Part shown: piece after piece, positions 44,201 through 57,600 of the stretch
Numbering within the stretch: the first letter of the stretch is position 1
Layout: every line of letters begins with the position of its first letter
From: Chrysopilus asiliformis
Lineage: Eukaryota; Arthropoda; Insecta; Diptera; Rhagionidae
Direction of reading: 5' to 3'
Assembly (NCBI GenBank): GCA_964034945.1
Contig: OZ035961.1
Coordinates: 24,562,161-24,626,160 of the forward strand
DNA length: 64,000 nt
Notes under the pieces: generated by a model
What the model was told of the DNA's origin: nothing
The model's input: the letters and a program-made list of their open reading frames with translations, nothing else
Database searches by the model: none
Program-made: the position numbers and the translations under genes

Positions 44201-46500
44201 TCAACTAAATCGATTTTCATTTAAATTTTTTGATTAATCAGATTTCTTGCTAGAAATCACGTCTACATAACGTTTTTCTGTGTAAACTAACTAAATTGTG
44301 TAAAAGTGAAAAAAGTTGTACTTCCATTTTGTAAAATAAATATTTCATCTTCATTGTTTTGTTTATTTTGCAATTTTTAAATTGTGTTTTATTTAATAGT
44401 CCCCTGTGCTAGTTTTTAATTTATTCATTGTTTTTTTTGTTGTTTTTGTATACAGAAATTCCTTGATTTTATTTTTTTTATACAAACAAATGTGCATCAA
44501 TAATAATATTTAGTTTGATTTATTTTTAATAAATGTTCTTAAGCCTTTAATGCTTGATTTATTATTATTAATTTTTTTTGGATTTTTAAATTTTTCACAT
44601 TTAATTAATGAACATTTTTTTTTATCATTATTTTATTTTATTGTCTGCTCAATTTCGTTTAAATTTATCCATTTTGGTTTTAAATTGATTTTCCTTTTAA
44701 ATCTATATATTTGAATCATTAATTCTTTTCACATAATTTTAATTAATTATTTTTTAGTTTTACAGTTTTAGTCGACGTTTTTTTTCAAATAGAATGGATC
44801 TTTAATGTTATGTTATCACTAGATTAACTGTTTTTACTTCATTTCCATTTTATACCATTTTATTTGCAAGAATTATTTTTTAGCTAATGTTTATTTACAA
44901 AAAACCATAAATTACGATTTTTCCCATCAATTTGAAATTCTGTTTAAACTGTTTTAATATATTTTTAAGTCTATTTTATATTTTCTTCTTTTTTTTGAAT
45001 ATTGAAACACATTCCAATTAATTTATGTTCAAAATTTTTTATCAATTTTCACGTCAAAAATTAATGTTTTTTTTTTACAATTTGTACAATTTTTTTTATG
45101 CATTTAGAGAATTCAGCAAAGTTGAAGTCAAAAAAACGTCGAGGATAAAAAACTGAAATCTCTTTGAAACCAGAAAAAACTGTAATAACTTGTGAATTAT
45201 TGTGGAATAGCATTGGAAATATTTAGCGATATTTCCAGTAGCAAATATTAAACTTTTACAAATTCCCTTAAATTTTCAATTTTAACAATAGTTTTAATAA
45301 CATTTAAATATATATTTATTGTTAATTCTCTTTTCAAATATAATTTAATTCAAAAATCAGCAGATGAAATATTTTGGTTACACTTTAAACGTATTTATTT
45401 ATTTTTTCTGTATTTTCTTTTATTAATTAAAAATTACTTCTATTAATTAGTTTAATTTTATTTTACGAAAAAGGACACTGCAACACAAAACTGATTAAGT
45501 GAAATTTAATTCGCTACCATCATCGCAATCACTTAATCAGAATTGACATTTTATATATTTTTTATTTTCACATTTTATAACTATATTTTGTTTAAGTTAA
45601 TACAGCTATTTAACCATTAATTTATATTCTTCATAATTTTTTTCTTCTCAGTTTTGTTCCGTTAATGAAAATCAACCAAAAGAATGGAAAAAAAGGTGTT
45701 ATGCTTGTTTTAAATTGGAAATTGTTTTATGCTCTTAATAATTTTAGTTATAACTAATGTAATGTAGATTACAAGAATTTATTATTTCTCTATTAAAGAT
45801 TTGTAATTGATTTTTCTTTCTTAATGCGAATATTTACAGAATCATCGATTTTAATTGGATTCAATTTGAGAGATACAGAAAATACTATTTTGAGCTTATT
45901 TTCTTTTTAATCAATAAATATTTTTTAGTCACCAAAAAATTTTTATTCGTAAACTATACAAGAAAGACTTTGAGCGCACGAAAACATTTTGGTTTTTTAA
46001 TACAGTATTTTTTTTTTAAATTTCTCATTAATTTCAATAGTTTATAGTTTTATTTATGTTTTAGGCTTTATAATATTTACTTAATTTTTGCGTATTGTCA
46101 TGTTAACACCATATGTGGTCCAAAAATGCGTATATTTTTTTTTTCATTTGTTCATTATTAATTGCGGGAAAATTGTTCGTTAAATTTTCATTTTTGAGAA
46201 AATTTGAAAACAGAAATGGGCGTTTTTCTACACACTCGTTCAGATTTTTTTTTTCAATCACGTCTCTTAGTGCGGTTAGCCAACTAGCATCTTTGGTATA
46301 TGGCAATTATCTACCACTATATTAGAAAACTTTTTAGTGGCAGATTCGTTCCTTACACCATAAATGCTAGAAGACTATACTCGTAATTATTATGTCATGT
46401 TTTAGTACGTATTTTCGCATTTGTGTGACAAAAGATGCGAAAAATTTATTAAATTAAAACAAATTAATGCAGGGAAAAATAATAAAAATGTTTAATGTTG
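44201..46500. other. Extremely AT-rich tract, no gene
   Basis: Dominated by T and A runs with short spurious frames. No repeats matched elsewhere. Confidence 0.55.
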
Positions 46501-47099
46501 TAATTGCGATGTAACCCAGCCTGTGGTAATTTTTGTTTGGCTTACATTTTCTATTTGGCTCAAAATTTCACTTCTCATTTTGTGAATTACATATTCATTA
46601 CTATAACAATTATCAAATCAGGGAGGAAGCATAATTCCTTATTCAAGTATTTTAACTCAGTATTTAAAGAAGTAAAAAAATGAAATTTTTCTTAATTTTT
46701 CCATGGTGGGTACGAAAAGAGTTATGGATGGGAAATTTTTGTTCTCTAAGGAGCGGGCAGCAAAGTTTCCGCCTCCAATCAAAAATTGAAAACTCCTTTT
46801 AAATTCTCTTTATGTGACCAAAAACCTGGAAACTTTTTTTGGAAGGCAAAATTTTAGTACTTTTCCTTCAATTTTTCCTCTATTACAAAATTGTGCTCCG
46901 CCTAGTGGCGGCATAAGAGGTGAAAGCTTGAGAGAGAATAATTTAAAAAAAAATGTTAGAAGCTTTAGATAAAATACGTGAGATTTTTAGGTGGAAAGGG
47001 AGTCTGCGTAAGTGCGATTTAAATAAGTTTCTTTAACTTTAAATTTTTTTAAATAAAAATTTAGGAAAAAGTTTTTGTCCACTTTTTACTTAATACAAA
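46501..47099. other. No feature recognised
   Basis: Somewhat less AT-rich than the preceding tract; no coding evidence. Confidence 0.4.
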
Positions 47100-47565
47100 C
47101 TAGCTTGCCGGGTTAAGTTTTTTCAAAATTTTTTTTATGGTCTATGTTGGAGCTAAACTTCAGGCCAATCGGCTTGGTAGTTTCCCCGCGAAAGGGTAAT
47201 ATAGTGGAAGAGCTAAGTTTCGAGATCATTTTACCCCCTCCCCTTTCGGGCTACTTTTTAATGGGTCTATGTTGGGGCTGGACCCCCGACGAACATCTAT
47301 GCCAAATTTCAGGCCAATCGGTTCAGTAGTTTCCCCGCGAAAGAGTAACATAGCGCAAAAACTAATTTTCGAAATCACTTTACCCCCTCCCCTTACTCCC
47401 CCCACCCCTCGCGGTACTTTTCCGTATGCCTATGTTGGAACCAGAACTATCACAGACACTCATCCAAATTTCGAGTCAATCGGTTCAACCGTTTTTGCGT
47501 GAAAGAGGAACAGACAGACAGGCAGACAGACAACAACTCATTTTTATATATTAGTATGAGTATGA
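47100..47565 (-). mobile_element. Helitron-like element, non-autonomous, copy 1 (466 bp)
   Basis: On the minus strand it starts TCATACTCATACTAATATAT directly after an A and ends ...CGGCAAGCTAG directly before a T, i.e. TC...CTAG inserted between A and T, as Helitrons do. It shares its 5' part (TACTAATATATAAAAATGA, TGTCTGTTCCTCTTTCACG, AACCGATTGACTCGAAATTT) with the element at 52441-52777. Internally a unit with TTTCGCGGGGAAACTAC and CCGATTGGCCTGAA is repeated. No Rep/helicase gene. No convincing 3' hairpin was seen. Confidence 0.65.
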
Positions 47566-49251
47566 TCTATGCTTTTACTTTCTTCCCAAATAGGATTGAC
47601 CAGTGATTTTTGATCTTTTGAGATTTTGGATTTCCTGGTCTGTAATTTTGATTTTTTTTGGCTTTCGCGGAATCTGTATTTTATTCATTTGTACCAGAGT
47701 TCTTACTATTGAATATTTGAAATTAAATTAAGCCAATTTAAGTCAATTCGAACTATTGAATATTTGAAATTAAGTCAATTGAAACACTGGAACAGAAAAT
47801 CAGTTTAGAGAGGATCAATCAAGTTTCGGCCTAAAAGTTTTTTTTTGCCTCTTCAGAACAACTACTAGATTTATGTTGCTCACCTGATAACTATACACAG
47901 ACAAGAATGCGTTCTATATTTTAGTAATGAATTTTTATCAAAGCCAAGTAGAAAATTTCAAAATGAAATCAGAAAAACAAATTTTTTGATTACAATTTAA
48001 TAAAATAAGCGATATATATATTTAAAAAGCGAAAAAAATACTAGCGTATACTATGTGTATTATATTTGGCAATTCAGGTAATTAAACATCGAAATTATGG
48101 CACAAAATAAGAATAAAAATGGCAAGAAAATGATATGCGAGAACAGAATCAAATAAAAATAATAAAAATATGGTAAATATTTGCATAGCTTGAGTATTTT
48201 GCAGGTACTCAATAATGGAAATAGTTTTTCTTATCAAAATTAAGAACTAAAAAAAAATATTCCACAAGATGTATAAAAAAATTAACAAAAAAATCGAATA
48301 GTTTCAACTCATCCTGTACTGCCTTAAAGAAATTAAATATACAAAAGAGCGTTCCTTATTAGTTAAATAAAAATTATACAAAATATACAAAATTTTTGTT
48401 CAAGAAGTTCAATGTAAAATTCTCAAAATATGGATTTAAGCACGCACAGCTCGTATTTTATAGAAAAATACACATTTCTTAAAATATAAGAGTTCCATAA
48501 AAAAAATTATATTAACAAAACTTATCAACTAATAATAATTTGGCAACTTGAATTCACGGTTTTATGACTAATTACTCTTAAAGCACTTATAAAAAAGACT
48601 TGACTTTATCGTTACAAGTAAAAGTAAAAAATAACTGTACAAAGGAATGAAATATTGACAGTTTTACATAACTTTTCTTAATAATTCATTGATTTATTCA
48701 TTTTGGTCTTAAATTTTCTATTTCAAATAGAAATTACGTTCAATGAAAAATAAATCGTAAAAAAAAATAAAATATATGTTTAGAAAATTCACAATAATTT
48801 GTCTGCATTTTGGTACGTTTTAAGTACGTTCTTCACTAAACTTTTCTATCAGAATTCGAATTTCGAAGCATTCGCCCCAACAACAAAATAGGTCGCAGAA
48901 TAGTCGCCGGCACCACAAAGTCACGGACTTGGTTCGAATTTAGAGCGCGACTTTTTGTATTTATTTGGGACATGAGTTTTCTTTAAGAATAAAATATTAA
49001 TAACTTAATGAGTTTTAAAAAAACAGGGATGTATATTGAGTTCAACACGAGTAAGTCACATTTCCCTCTCATTTATTTTCGTTGCTATTATGCAGGAGTG
49101 TTTTCGCATGGGTAAATTCTATCATTTTGATTAACTACATGCGAGTGCGGGTCGAATGCCAAATGGATTCGAAATTGATCCTTCGCTGGAACCCACTGTT
49201 GCCACCGTTTCGCTGGAAGCTGCGATGAAACAGTGATGAGGCCTCGCTTAC
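47566..49251. other. AT-rich; probably includes the zfh1 3' UTR
   Basis: Directly downstream of the zfh1 stop on the minus strand. AATAAA on the minus strand occurs at 49077-49072, 175 nt past the stop, and again further on; the true end cannot be chosen. A GC-rich patch at 48890-48925 (AGGTCGCAGAATAGTCGCCG) is echoed at 56318. Confidence 0.4.
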
Positions 49252-51832
49252 CTACTCTCTGTATGGCTTGCAGTACGAGTATCTGTGGTTCATGTGCTGG
49301 CTGTACGAGCCGGAATGTGAGAAACGCTTTAAACATTTTGTGCACTGGAACGGTTTCTCGCCGCTGTGTAGGCGTTTGTGCTCCGTCAAGTGGTGTTTGT
49401 GTTTGAAGGCCTTCGGACACTCCTCACATTTGTATGGACGTTGACCTGGAATAGTAACAAAAAATTAGCTTTAAAAGTATTTAAAACCGCAAACAAGCAC
49501 ACTCGAATTAACTCGAGAGGCTGCTATTTGCCAAATCTAGGCATATCCGAGTTAATTCGAGCAGTTTTGACTATTTTTCGAAAAAATTAAACCACTCAAG
49601 CAATTCAAAAGGTTGTAAATTGGGCATCGCAGCCATTAAATCAAGAAATTAGTGCGAATTTAATTTTAGCTCGATGACCAATTTGCGACCTCTTGTGACA
49701 CTTAGAAACTTTTTTGTGAAAAAAAAAATTCTTTCAAACTCACCAGAATGCTCATATTTGTGCCTTGCTAGAGAGCTCTGCTTGCTAAATGCCTTGTCGC
49801 ACTGATCACAAACAAACGGACAATCAATGTCTGGATTTCCGTTCGCTTCCAACTTAAGTCGTTTGCCAGTGGCGTGCATCATCCCGAATTCATCGTCATG
49901 AGAAATTCTAGAGTCATCATCCCGCCACGATCGCTTCTCCGAGCCTGGACTTAAGCTTGTCCCGCGCTCGCCAAGCTTCAGCCCAAGCAGCTGACTACGC
50001 GCGTATTCTGGTGTCATTTGTAAAAGACACTCCATTGGTACCAGACCTCGGGCACTCGGGAGCATGTAGGGATTGGTCTGCGGCTGGCGGGGAACGGCTT
50101 CATTCGGGGAGGGTGTGTGCCGCATCATAACTGATCGATAGGGGGCCGATCCTGCGTAATACGGCGTGCGGTAGGGTGAAGGACTAAGCGAGGACTTTCG
50201 ACTCAGGTTGATTGCTTCGGAGATATCACTTTGTTGGGGGGCGGTTCCATATTGTGGGGATCTTATTGCATGGAGCATTTCCTTCTTGATCGAGAGATCC
50301 AGTGGTTGATCCTCCCCGGAACCAGCAGGGCCGCTAGCACCAGCGCCACCTCTTCCCGCATTTCCTGTCGACGAAGAAGTTGGACTGAATGTTGGCGACG
50401 CGGATGATTGTCCAAGGATGGGGGACGTGAAGTTCTTGTTTACCAAATTAAAACTGTTCAGCTTTCGTTCACGCGACCGATTGTTTTGAAACCAGACCTG
50501 CACCACGCGTGCATCGAGACCAAGTCGACCGGCGATAATACGGAATTCCTCGCGACTGGGACGGGCGTTGAGTGCGTAATGCTCCTTAAGGATGGACTGT
50601 TGTTCTTCCGTAATAGCGGTTCGAACACGGACTTTCCGTTCACATTCGCTGCCGGTCTTTGATTCGCGGTCTTCGGCGTCCTCGTCGCTACCTGAGTGGA
50701 AGTAGGATGAGTTCTGAGGCTCCGCCTCATGCGAAGCTTCCCGTCTCTGCTGATGGTCCAGCAGACCGCAAAGGACTTTCTCGTGCTGCACCAACTCAGT
50801 CTGGTGGTTGAATTTTTTATCGCAACGGCCACACTGCAGCGTCGATTCTTTGCTCTCTTCGTCCGTGTTATCTTCGACTTTGATGTCAGGTGAATCTTGC
50901 TGTTCGTTCGAAATGGAATCCTGTTGCTCCTCCTCCTTCATCATGTCGCCGCCCTCACCAGGAGTGGGGTCTTCGTGCTGGTTCGATGGTGGTCCACTGT
51001 CGTGTTCCAAATACGACTCGTAATTGCTGTTCATTGGCGAATTTGGCTGGGATTTGTGGAATTTCTGCTCGGGTTTCTCATCGTCGCCCAAATCCATCAC
51101 CAATTTCGGCACATCCTCGGTAACTTCCTCGATCATGTCTTCTGGATCCGAATGCAAACTCGGCGTTTTGTTACCATTCTCAATGTAGTTGCAATTCAAT
51201 AGATCTTTGTTATGTGAATTTCCGGCTGCCGTCAATTCCAAGAGACGGTGTATGCTGTAAGGATGGATGCGAGGATCGAGTGCCGCTGCCATACCATAGA
51301 AAGGATTCTGGAACGAGGCGAGTAAGGCAGCATTCATGGCATCGTAATTACTGTACTTTGGCAATATGGGGTAAAATGCATTATTATTTGGACTCGCCGC
51401 CGAGTTGTTGTTGTTTAGGCCTCCGGTAAGGCCGACATTCGGTAGTCCAGGTGGGAAGTAACCCATCGAATTTGGCACCAGGCCTCGTTTCGAATTGGGA
51501 CTGCCTAAACCTAGCGGACCACCAGCTTTCTCCAGGGACTTCATTATTGAGCGATTATTATTGAGTTTCAATCCCATACTGATGCACTTCTTTGATGTCA
51601 TATGACTGGAATAGGAACCGGAATGAGAGAATCTTTTGCCACAATTGTCGCAAGCGAAAGGCTTCTCGCCAGAATGTATTCGGACGTGCTCCTTGAGATG
51701 ATGTTTGAATTTGAACGCCTTATCGCATTCAGTGCATTTGAATTTACGCAGCAATGCCGACTCATCGTGGCTAATCATATGACGTTGAAGGCGATAAACA
51801 TTCGCAAATGTTTTATGACACACTTTACAACT
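49252..51832 (-). CDS. zfh1: Zinc-finger homeodomain protein 1 (ZEB family), 3' two exons, partial
   Basis: Exons 51832-49744 and 49445-49252 (760 residues to the stop); the upstream exon joins at CTTTGCAG|AGT in phase 0. The residue numbers count from this exon. N-terminal C2H2 fingers at 2-22, 33-53 and 61-83 (the third ends in Cys, a ZEB trait). Then an acidic linker, a C2H2 finger near 331-352 ([19 protein letters not shown]), and a homeodomain about 395-455 ([26 protein letters not shown]). PLDLS near 512 is a CtBP-corepressor motif. C-terminal fingers lie at 673-695, 701-723 and 729-750, ending [12 protein letters not shown]. This is the full ZEB/ZFH1 order. It is a nuclear repressor binding E-box-like sites. 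Intron phase 1, 298 bp. The start codon and 5' exons were not found, so the N-terminus is missing from this annotation. Confidence 0.95.
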
Positions 51833-52100
51833 CTGCAAAGAAAATAATAATAAACAAAAATGTTAAAATCATTGCAAAAGAAAGAAATAATATTGGAATA
51901 ATAAGAGGTCATTTTTTTGGGGAGAAAATTTTGCCGTTTTATGTGCTGTCCATCCATTTTTGTCTTTTTTGTCCCTTTTTGTCTTTTGACCGTCTTACTA
52001 CAACAGGTTTCCCTTCCCCTAAATGTGTGATGTATTTTGTAGTCAAACGCTAAGACAAAAAAAATACTTGTTAAAAATTTCAAAAATGTGGGGAAAAAAT
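51833..52100. other. Start of a large zfh1 intron or upstream region
   Basis: Immediately 5' of the visible zfh1 exon. A polypyrimidine-poor acceptor TTATTTTCTTTGCAG ends at 51833. Nothing else recognised. Confidence 0.5.
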
Positions 52101-52109
52101 GAAATTTTT

Positions 52110-52300
52110 TTTCAAAAAATCTGCGGAAAGCTTTTTTAAAAGCTTTGGGTTTTAGCTAGAAGCTTTGTGTAAAAGCTTTAAGGAAGCTTTGATAAAAGCT
52201 TCTAGCTGAAATGCCGAGTTTCTAGCTGCAACACAAAGCTTTTAAAAAGGTTTCTCAGATTTTTTGAAAAATGTTTTTAGTAGAAGCTTTGAGAAAATTT
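52110..52300. repeat. Cluster of AAGCTTT repeats, imperfect palindrome
   Basis: AAGCTTT or AAAGCTT occurs about eight times in 190 bp (for example TTAAAAGCTTTGGG, AGAAGCTTTGTG, AGGAAGCTTTGATAAAAGCT), with TTTCTAGCTG near the middle. The two halves are partly inverted. Similar AAAGCTTTTA phrases begin the repeat element at 33405. Confidence 0.65.
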
Positions 52301-52440
52301 GAGCCACGAACTCGTTAAAGCTCTAGCTTTGAAATTACCAGGAACTCCTTCTACATCTGCTCAAATTTCTAATAGGGGTCAAATTCATACTCACATAAGG
52401 AATCGGTTATCATTTAATAGATCAAAGAAACTTGTTCACA

Positions 52441-52777
52441 TCTTACTAATATATAAAAATGATTTTTTGTCTGTCTGTTCCTCTTTCACGTGAAAACGGC
52501 TGAGCCGATTGACTCGAAATTCGGCAAGAATGTTCGCTGTAGGCCTGGTTCCAATATAGGACTGATGCAAAGACACCTGATTGGTAGGGGGAGTAAGGAG
52601 CAAGAGAAGTGGGTCAAGTGAATTCGAATACGAATTTTGGGATTTATCGTCTTTTTGTTAATTTTTGAAAACCATTTTCCGAAGAGAAGAAACCTTAAAG
52701 AAAAGCACGGACCGCCCTACTCTGGGCTATTGTTCTATTGACGCTTTTAGCCGGGCGAAGTCGGATCCAAATTCTAG
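52441..52777 (+). mobile_element. Helitron-like element, non-autonomous, copy 2 (337 bp)
   Basis: Starts TCTTACTAATATATAAAAAT after an A and ends CCGGGCGAAGTCGGATCCAA followed by ATTCTAG before a T. This fits Helitron rules: 5' TC, 3' CTRR, insertion between A and T, and a short CCG/CGG stem before the end. The 5' 80 bp matches the element at 47565-47100. Non-coding. It lies in zfh1 upstream/intron DNA. Confidence 0.7.
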
Positions 52778-54502
52778 TACTAAAAAACATGAGGCCGACA
52801 AGTAAGTTTTTTCTGTTTTAGGATTTCACTTGGTTGTTTCAGAATTAAAATTTAAATATCGTAGTTACAAGAAAAAAAAAATCAATTGTTTACATTCATT
52901 AACATTGTTTACTGTAATTTTGGTACGTGTAAACAATTAATTTTTTACAGGTAAACTATTACGTAAAATACAAAAAAAAAACTATTGACTGTGTAATTAA
53001 ATCCACGCTAGTACCAAAAATAACACCCAACTATGCCATTTTAATTGTGAAAAAAATAATAAGATTTATTAGTAGAGTTTAGTGATAACGAAAACGAAGG
53101 TTGGAGTTCTGCCGAATGAGAACGAGCCGCAGATAACGTAACGTAAACGTGTTAAAATTCTGATGGCGTATCAGAAATTCAGAAAAATGTGCTGTTCCTG
53201 ATTACACCCGAAGTGGAAATAATTTTTTTTATTTTTTTTTATTTCGCGAGAACACGGGTGATTCAAATGATTCGACCATTCGTTGAAGAAAAATTGATAA
53301 CAGATTTGTTGTTTTTAAATAAAATTGATATGAAATCAGCGTCAAACAGATTCCAAGAGTAAGGCGTTCATCTTAATTAAATATCGGAGTAATTTCCTTT
53401 AAATGTAGGTTAAAAATACTATAGAATATTTTTTTTTCATCGCTTTTGTTGTTTTTGATGGGGGGATTTCTGGTGCTGCGGAACAAATTTTGTATTTTTT
53501 TTATAATTTCAGAATAGGTTTTTTTTGTTTCTTGTAATTTTAAGAAAAACGCGGGATGTTTGGAACTTTTGCACCGGATTGCGATTATAATCCGTTGTTT
53601 TTAATAGATCTGCGTTTTTTGATTCTATTTGTTAGCCATTTTAAGGGAATTAAAAGTTGTTTTGAGATTTTTAATAAAATGCGTAGAACTGAAAGCACGA
53701 AAATATTTATTAATGAAATTTTGCCAGATGAGATCGTAATCAGGTTATCTCAAGGAAAATACTATGGAAAGTAAAATTATGATGAAACTGGTTCTAAATC
53801 TTTGTTTCAAAATTAAAATCATTTTATTTGTTATTTTTTTAAATTAAATGACGCAATTTTTCTGTTTATTGCGTTTACTCTTGTTTGCAATAATGCTTTT
53901 TTTTAAAGATTAATTCCTTATCAAAGGTAAACAAACATTCATTAGATTTTGTTTCGAAGATTTTATACTAGCAGCTAATTCGCAATTTATATTGAAAATT
54001 CGCAAAATATTACGAAATATTGCATTATCTATTATTTAAGGCAATGTATTCAAACTGGTGGGTTGCAAACCTCTGAAAGGTTACTAAATTTGTTTATTGG
54101 GGTGGTAATGCACAAAAGAGATTTTTTAAAACTTAAATTGACTTATTTGTAAAAATAGAAAAGTAACTGAGATATCTCAAGTTCAATGATTTTTTGGAAA
54201 AATTAAAAAAAAATATTTCAACTTAAACTATGAATATTTTAGCCTGCGGCGCATTTGTTTTAAACAGTTTTACCTTACGTCGTATTCTTTCGAAAAGTTT
54301 TCACCCGCGGTGTTTTTGTTTACAGCGCTCTTCGTGTTTTTTGTCTGAAATACACAATATGTGTTTCAGAAAAATTAATTTTGCACCGCAGGCGATATTT
54401 TTTGCTCTTTGTCAAACACTCGCATACAATTTTTGTCAATTCTTACAAAAAAAAAATGAGTTTGCGTCTACATAGGATGATCATATTAATTTTCATATTA
54501 AT
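52778..54502. other. No gene recognised
   Basis: Frames at 53556-53774 and 54230-54475 are short and without domain. AT-rich. Confidence 0.4.
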
Positions 54503-54632
54503 AGGCCTGTTTTTTTTAATATTCTTGAGCTATATAGAACAACGTTTTTCATAAAAACCGCTGCACTGGGTGCTGCGGTTTATATGGAAACCGTTGCTCT
54601 ATATAACTCAAGAACATTAAAAAAACGCGCCT
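54503..54632. mobile_element. Small MITE with AGGC(C/G) ends (130 bp)
   Basis: Left end AGGCCTGTTTTTTTTAATAT, right end mirror (ATTAAAAAAACGCGCCT), with AAT on both outer sides. The arms continue through TTCTTGAG.TATATAGA.CAACG. Possible 3-bp duplication AAT. No coding capacity. Confidence 0.65.
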
Positions 54633-57600
54633 AATACTGAATTAAATAATCCGGGATGAAACTTTAGGGGTTCGAAAGGCTGGACAACATGCCTCAATCA
54701 GGGATTGTCGTCGAATGTGTAAGTAATGTTGGTCCTCGGTTTGTGAACATCCCACAGCAACGGATTAAGTTCAGGAACAGAGTTTTCACTGGAACTTTAA
54801 TATCAGAACTTTTTTTTCACATTTCTCATTTTTTTAGTTTAAAAAAATATATTTTTTAACTGTTTTTTATCCAAAAGAGTTGATTTTAAAGAGCCTTTTG
54901 GGTTAAAATCTGAGAGTCAGAAATGAGTACGCATGCAAGGTCTTATTCTTCACATGAGAAAGCAATACCGTAACACAATCCGACTAAAAATATCACGTTG
55001 ACTTGATAAATTTTAGACAAAGTTATAAAACATGATAACATCCGCCATTATTTCATTTTATCCAATCAACAGAGGTGTGCACGGTTACCATGTGGTCGTA
55101 CGTAACTCAGGTTATTAGGTATACGCGATTCCTATGAAAACCCCTCAGCAACACTCATTCTGCTTGATTTCACGGCGGTAAACGTCCGCCATTTGAACCA
55201 TACATAATTGGGGGTGTACGTAGGTAGGTATAAAATGAAAATGATTAAAACTGCCTTCATCACCGGTCGGTTCGTGCCGGTTGACATTAATTTCGTTCTT
55301 AGTAACATTCTTCGCGTCTATCTGTCTCACTTCTATCTGTTACTGCCCACGTATATTTTGGCTCTGCTCTTTGTGGAATATCCATTAAAGTTTGTTATTC
55401 CACGAATAAAAAAAATCACATGAGGTATAGTCAATCTGAAATAACATTCTGTATGCCATTTAAAGAAGATCGCTACAAGGTTTCATTTGTAGACTTGCGA
55501 GCATATTTCTGATATTTTGTGGCATCATCATGATGTCTGCGAACATCATCAACATTTTATTTCTATATGTGTATCTAAAGCGATTATGGTACACTCATGT
55601 GATCGCATCATATGAGCCACGTTTCATTAACAATTGATCAATTGCTTTGGCTATGACTCAAGGGTTTTCAGTTGTGAGTCGGCAATGACTTGTAATGTGA
55701 CGTGACTCTGTCGATATTTTTACCCCCTTTTTGACTCGCAGGGCTTAAAATATGATCCATGATTTATCTGGCATTAAAAAGGGCCTCATTATTGATTTGA
55801 AAAATTATGAAATATTGAAAAATTTGAAGTTAATACCATGAATTATTGATATTAAGTTGATGAGCATTTATATTAGTTTAGATTTGATCTAATTTTAATT
55901 TAGATTTTTATTTTTTTCTTAGAAATTTCAATCTAAGTCAAGTAGAAATCGGTTTCTCAATTAGATTAATCAAGCTTATGAACGCCCAATGCTGAAAATC
56001 AAATTTTGATCTTCAACTGATCAATGCCTGCGGAATCGATATAAATTTGAAATTTACAGATCGGAAATTGGAACCGAAAAATTTGTTTTATGCCAAGTAA
56101 GCTTTTTTAAAATTTAAAAGTTGAACAAAAACCCTTAGAAATGTTGCAATTTATCCATGATTTACAATACATAAAAGTGCACGTGGCAAGCAGGTACAAA
56201 AAATTGTTACAGAACTTCTATTGAGGAGGTCCAGACTTCCTTTGGGATGTGATTTTACAGAAAGATAGGAAAGTACTCTCCTGGTAATCCGCCGCCATGA
56301 AAACCAATCTTAGTAGCAAAAAAAGGTCGCTGAGTAGTCGTCGCGGCCACAAAGTCGCAGATTCGGTCAGAGTTGGGATGCATGGAGTGCCATTATTCAC
56401 GTTTCAAACAAGTGAAAATATTACCGATAAGTAGTATGATAGATTATAGTCATAGCAGAAATAATTGAAATGTTCCTTCAACCACATTTTGTTGACAATT
56501 TCAATAGACCAGGATCTGCAACTAAAATTGCTAGTTGGGGTGTTTTTCTGTTTGTTCCGAAGATTATTAACATTTTTGTTGCTCTGAGATAATTTAATTA
56601 CAGATAATTACTGAATTTAGTGAATTTCTTCTTATTAAATTCTTTATCGTGAATTTTTTAGGTTTCTTGCGGTTTTTTACGTATTTTACGTTAGAATCGA
56701 GGTTTTTACGCGTAATTTTTTACGTGTAAAATACAACGTAAATTACTTTATGTAAAAAACCGGCACAACACTACTTAAAAGTAGAGACCAGTTAGGCGCC
56801 GTCCATAAAATACGTCATGTTAATTTTAACCGTTCTCGCATGGTATTTAATATTAATATCACAATACGAGAGGCCCTACTTCCTAAATGGGTGACTTATA
56901 CGTATTTCAAGGACAATCTCTTAATATTTAAAACTTTCAAGCAAAGTATTTGGTTTTATTATTATTATTTTTTTGGTTTTATGTCATCACGAGTGATGTT
57001 TCTCAAGGTGAAAATTTGAAAATTCAAAAGTTCTTTCGATTGACACATTAATAAAAAAAAATCCAGAGGGAAATGGACTACATAATGAGATCAATCATTT
57101 AGATTGCAAGAAATTTTAATGCGCCATAAAATTAATTCCCTTTCCTATAAGCTATAAGCAATAAGCAAATGTTTCATAGGTATTAGAAAGAATCTAGGAG
57201 CGGGAATTCTACTTTACAAAATCATAAAAATTGGCACAAATCATAAAAATAACTTTTTAAGAACCTTCAAAAAATATGACATGCGTCTACTCTTCTATCA
57301 AAACACCAAAAGGCCAACAGAATCTAGGAAAAAAAAATCCCCGAATACAAAACAAGAAAAAAAAAATACTGATCTGAAAAAGAAATTAAAATCCAGCCGA
57401 ATCCACTTAATACATTAAATACCGCACATTGGTGGATTTGATATACGGCAAGATGTGCGGCTATACTTCTTAAGATTTCTTTTCAATTTCTTCATCTGTA
57501 TTTTTGTTGTGCTTTCAAGAGTTTCAACAGATAAATAAAAAAAAATTAAAAATAAATCACAATTTTAGAATAAAATGTACACTCGATGGATGAAAAGAAT

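Noticed and set aside
47949..48800. zfh1 microRNA target sites in the 3' UTR
   Set aside because: I looked for a miR-8/200-type seed match (CAGTATTA on the minus strand) downstream of the stop and did not find one; the UTR end is also unknown.
49649..49743. Extension of the zfh1 frame past 49744 ([16 protein letters not shown]...)
   Set aside because: This is read-through into the intron after the GTGAG donor; splicing to 49445 restores the ZEB C-terminal fingers.
50408..51847. Several plus- and minus-strand frames over the zfh1 exon
   Set aside because: They are antisense or out-of-frame shadows of zfh1.
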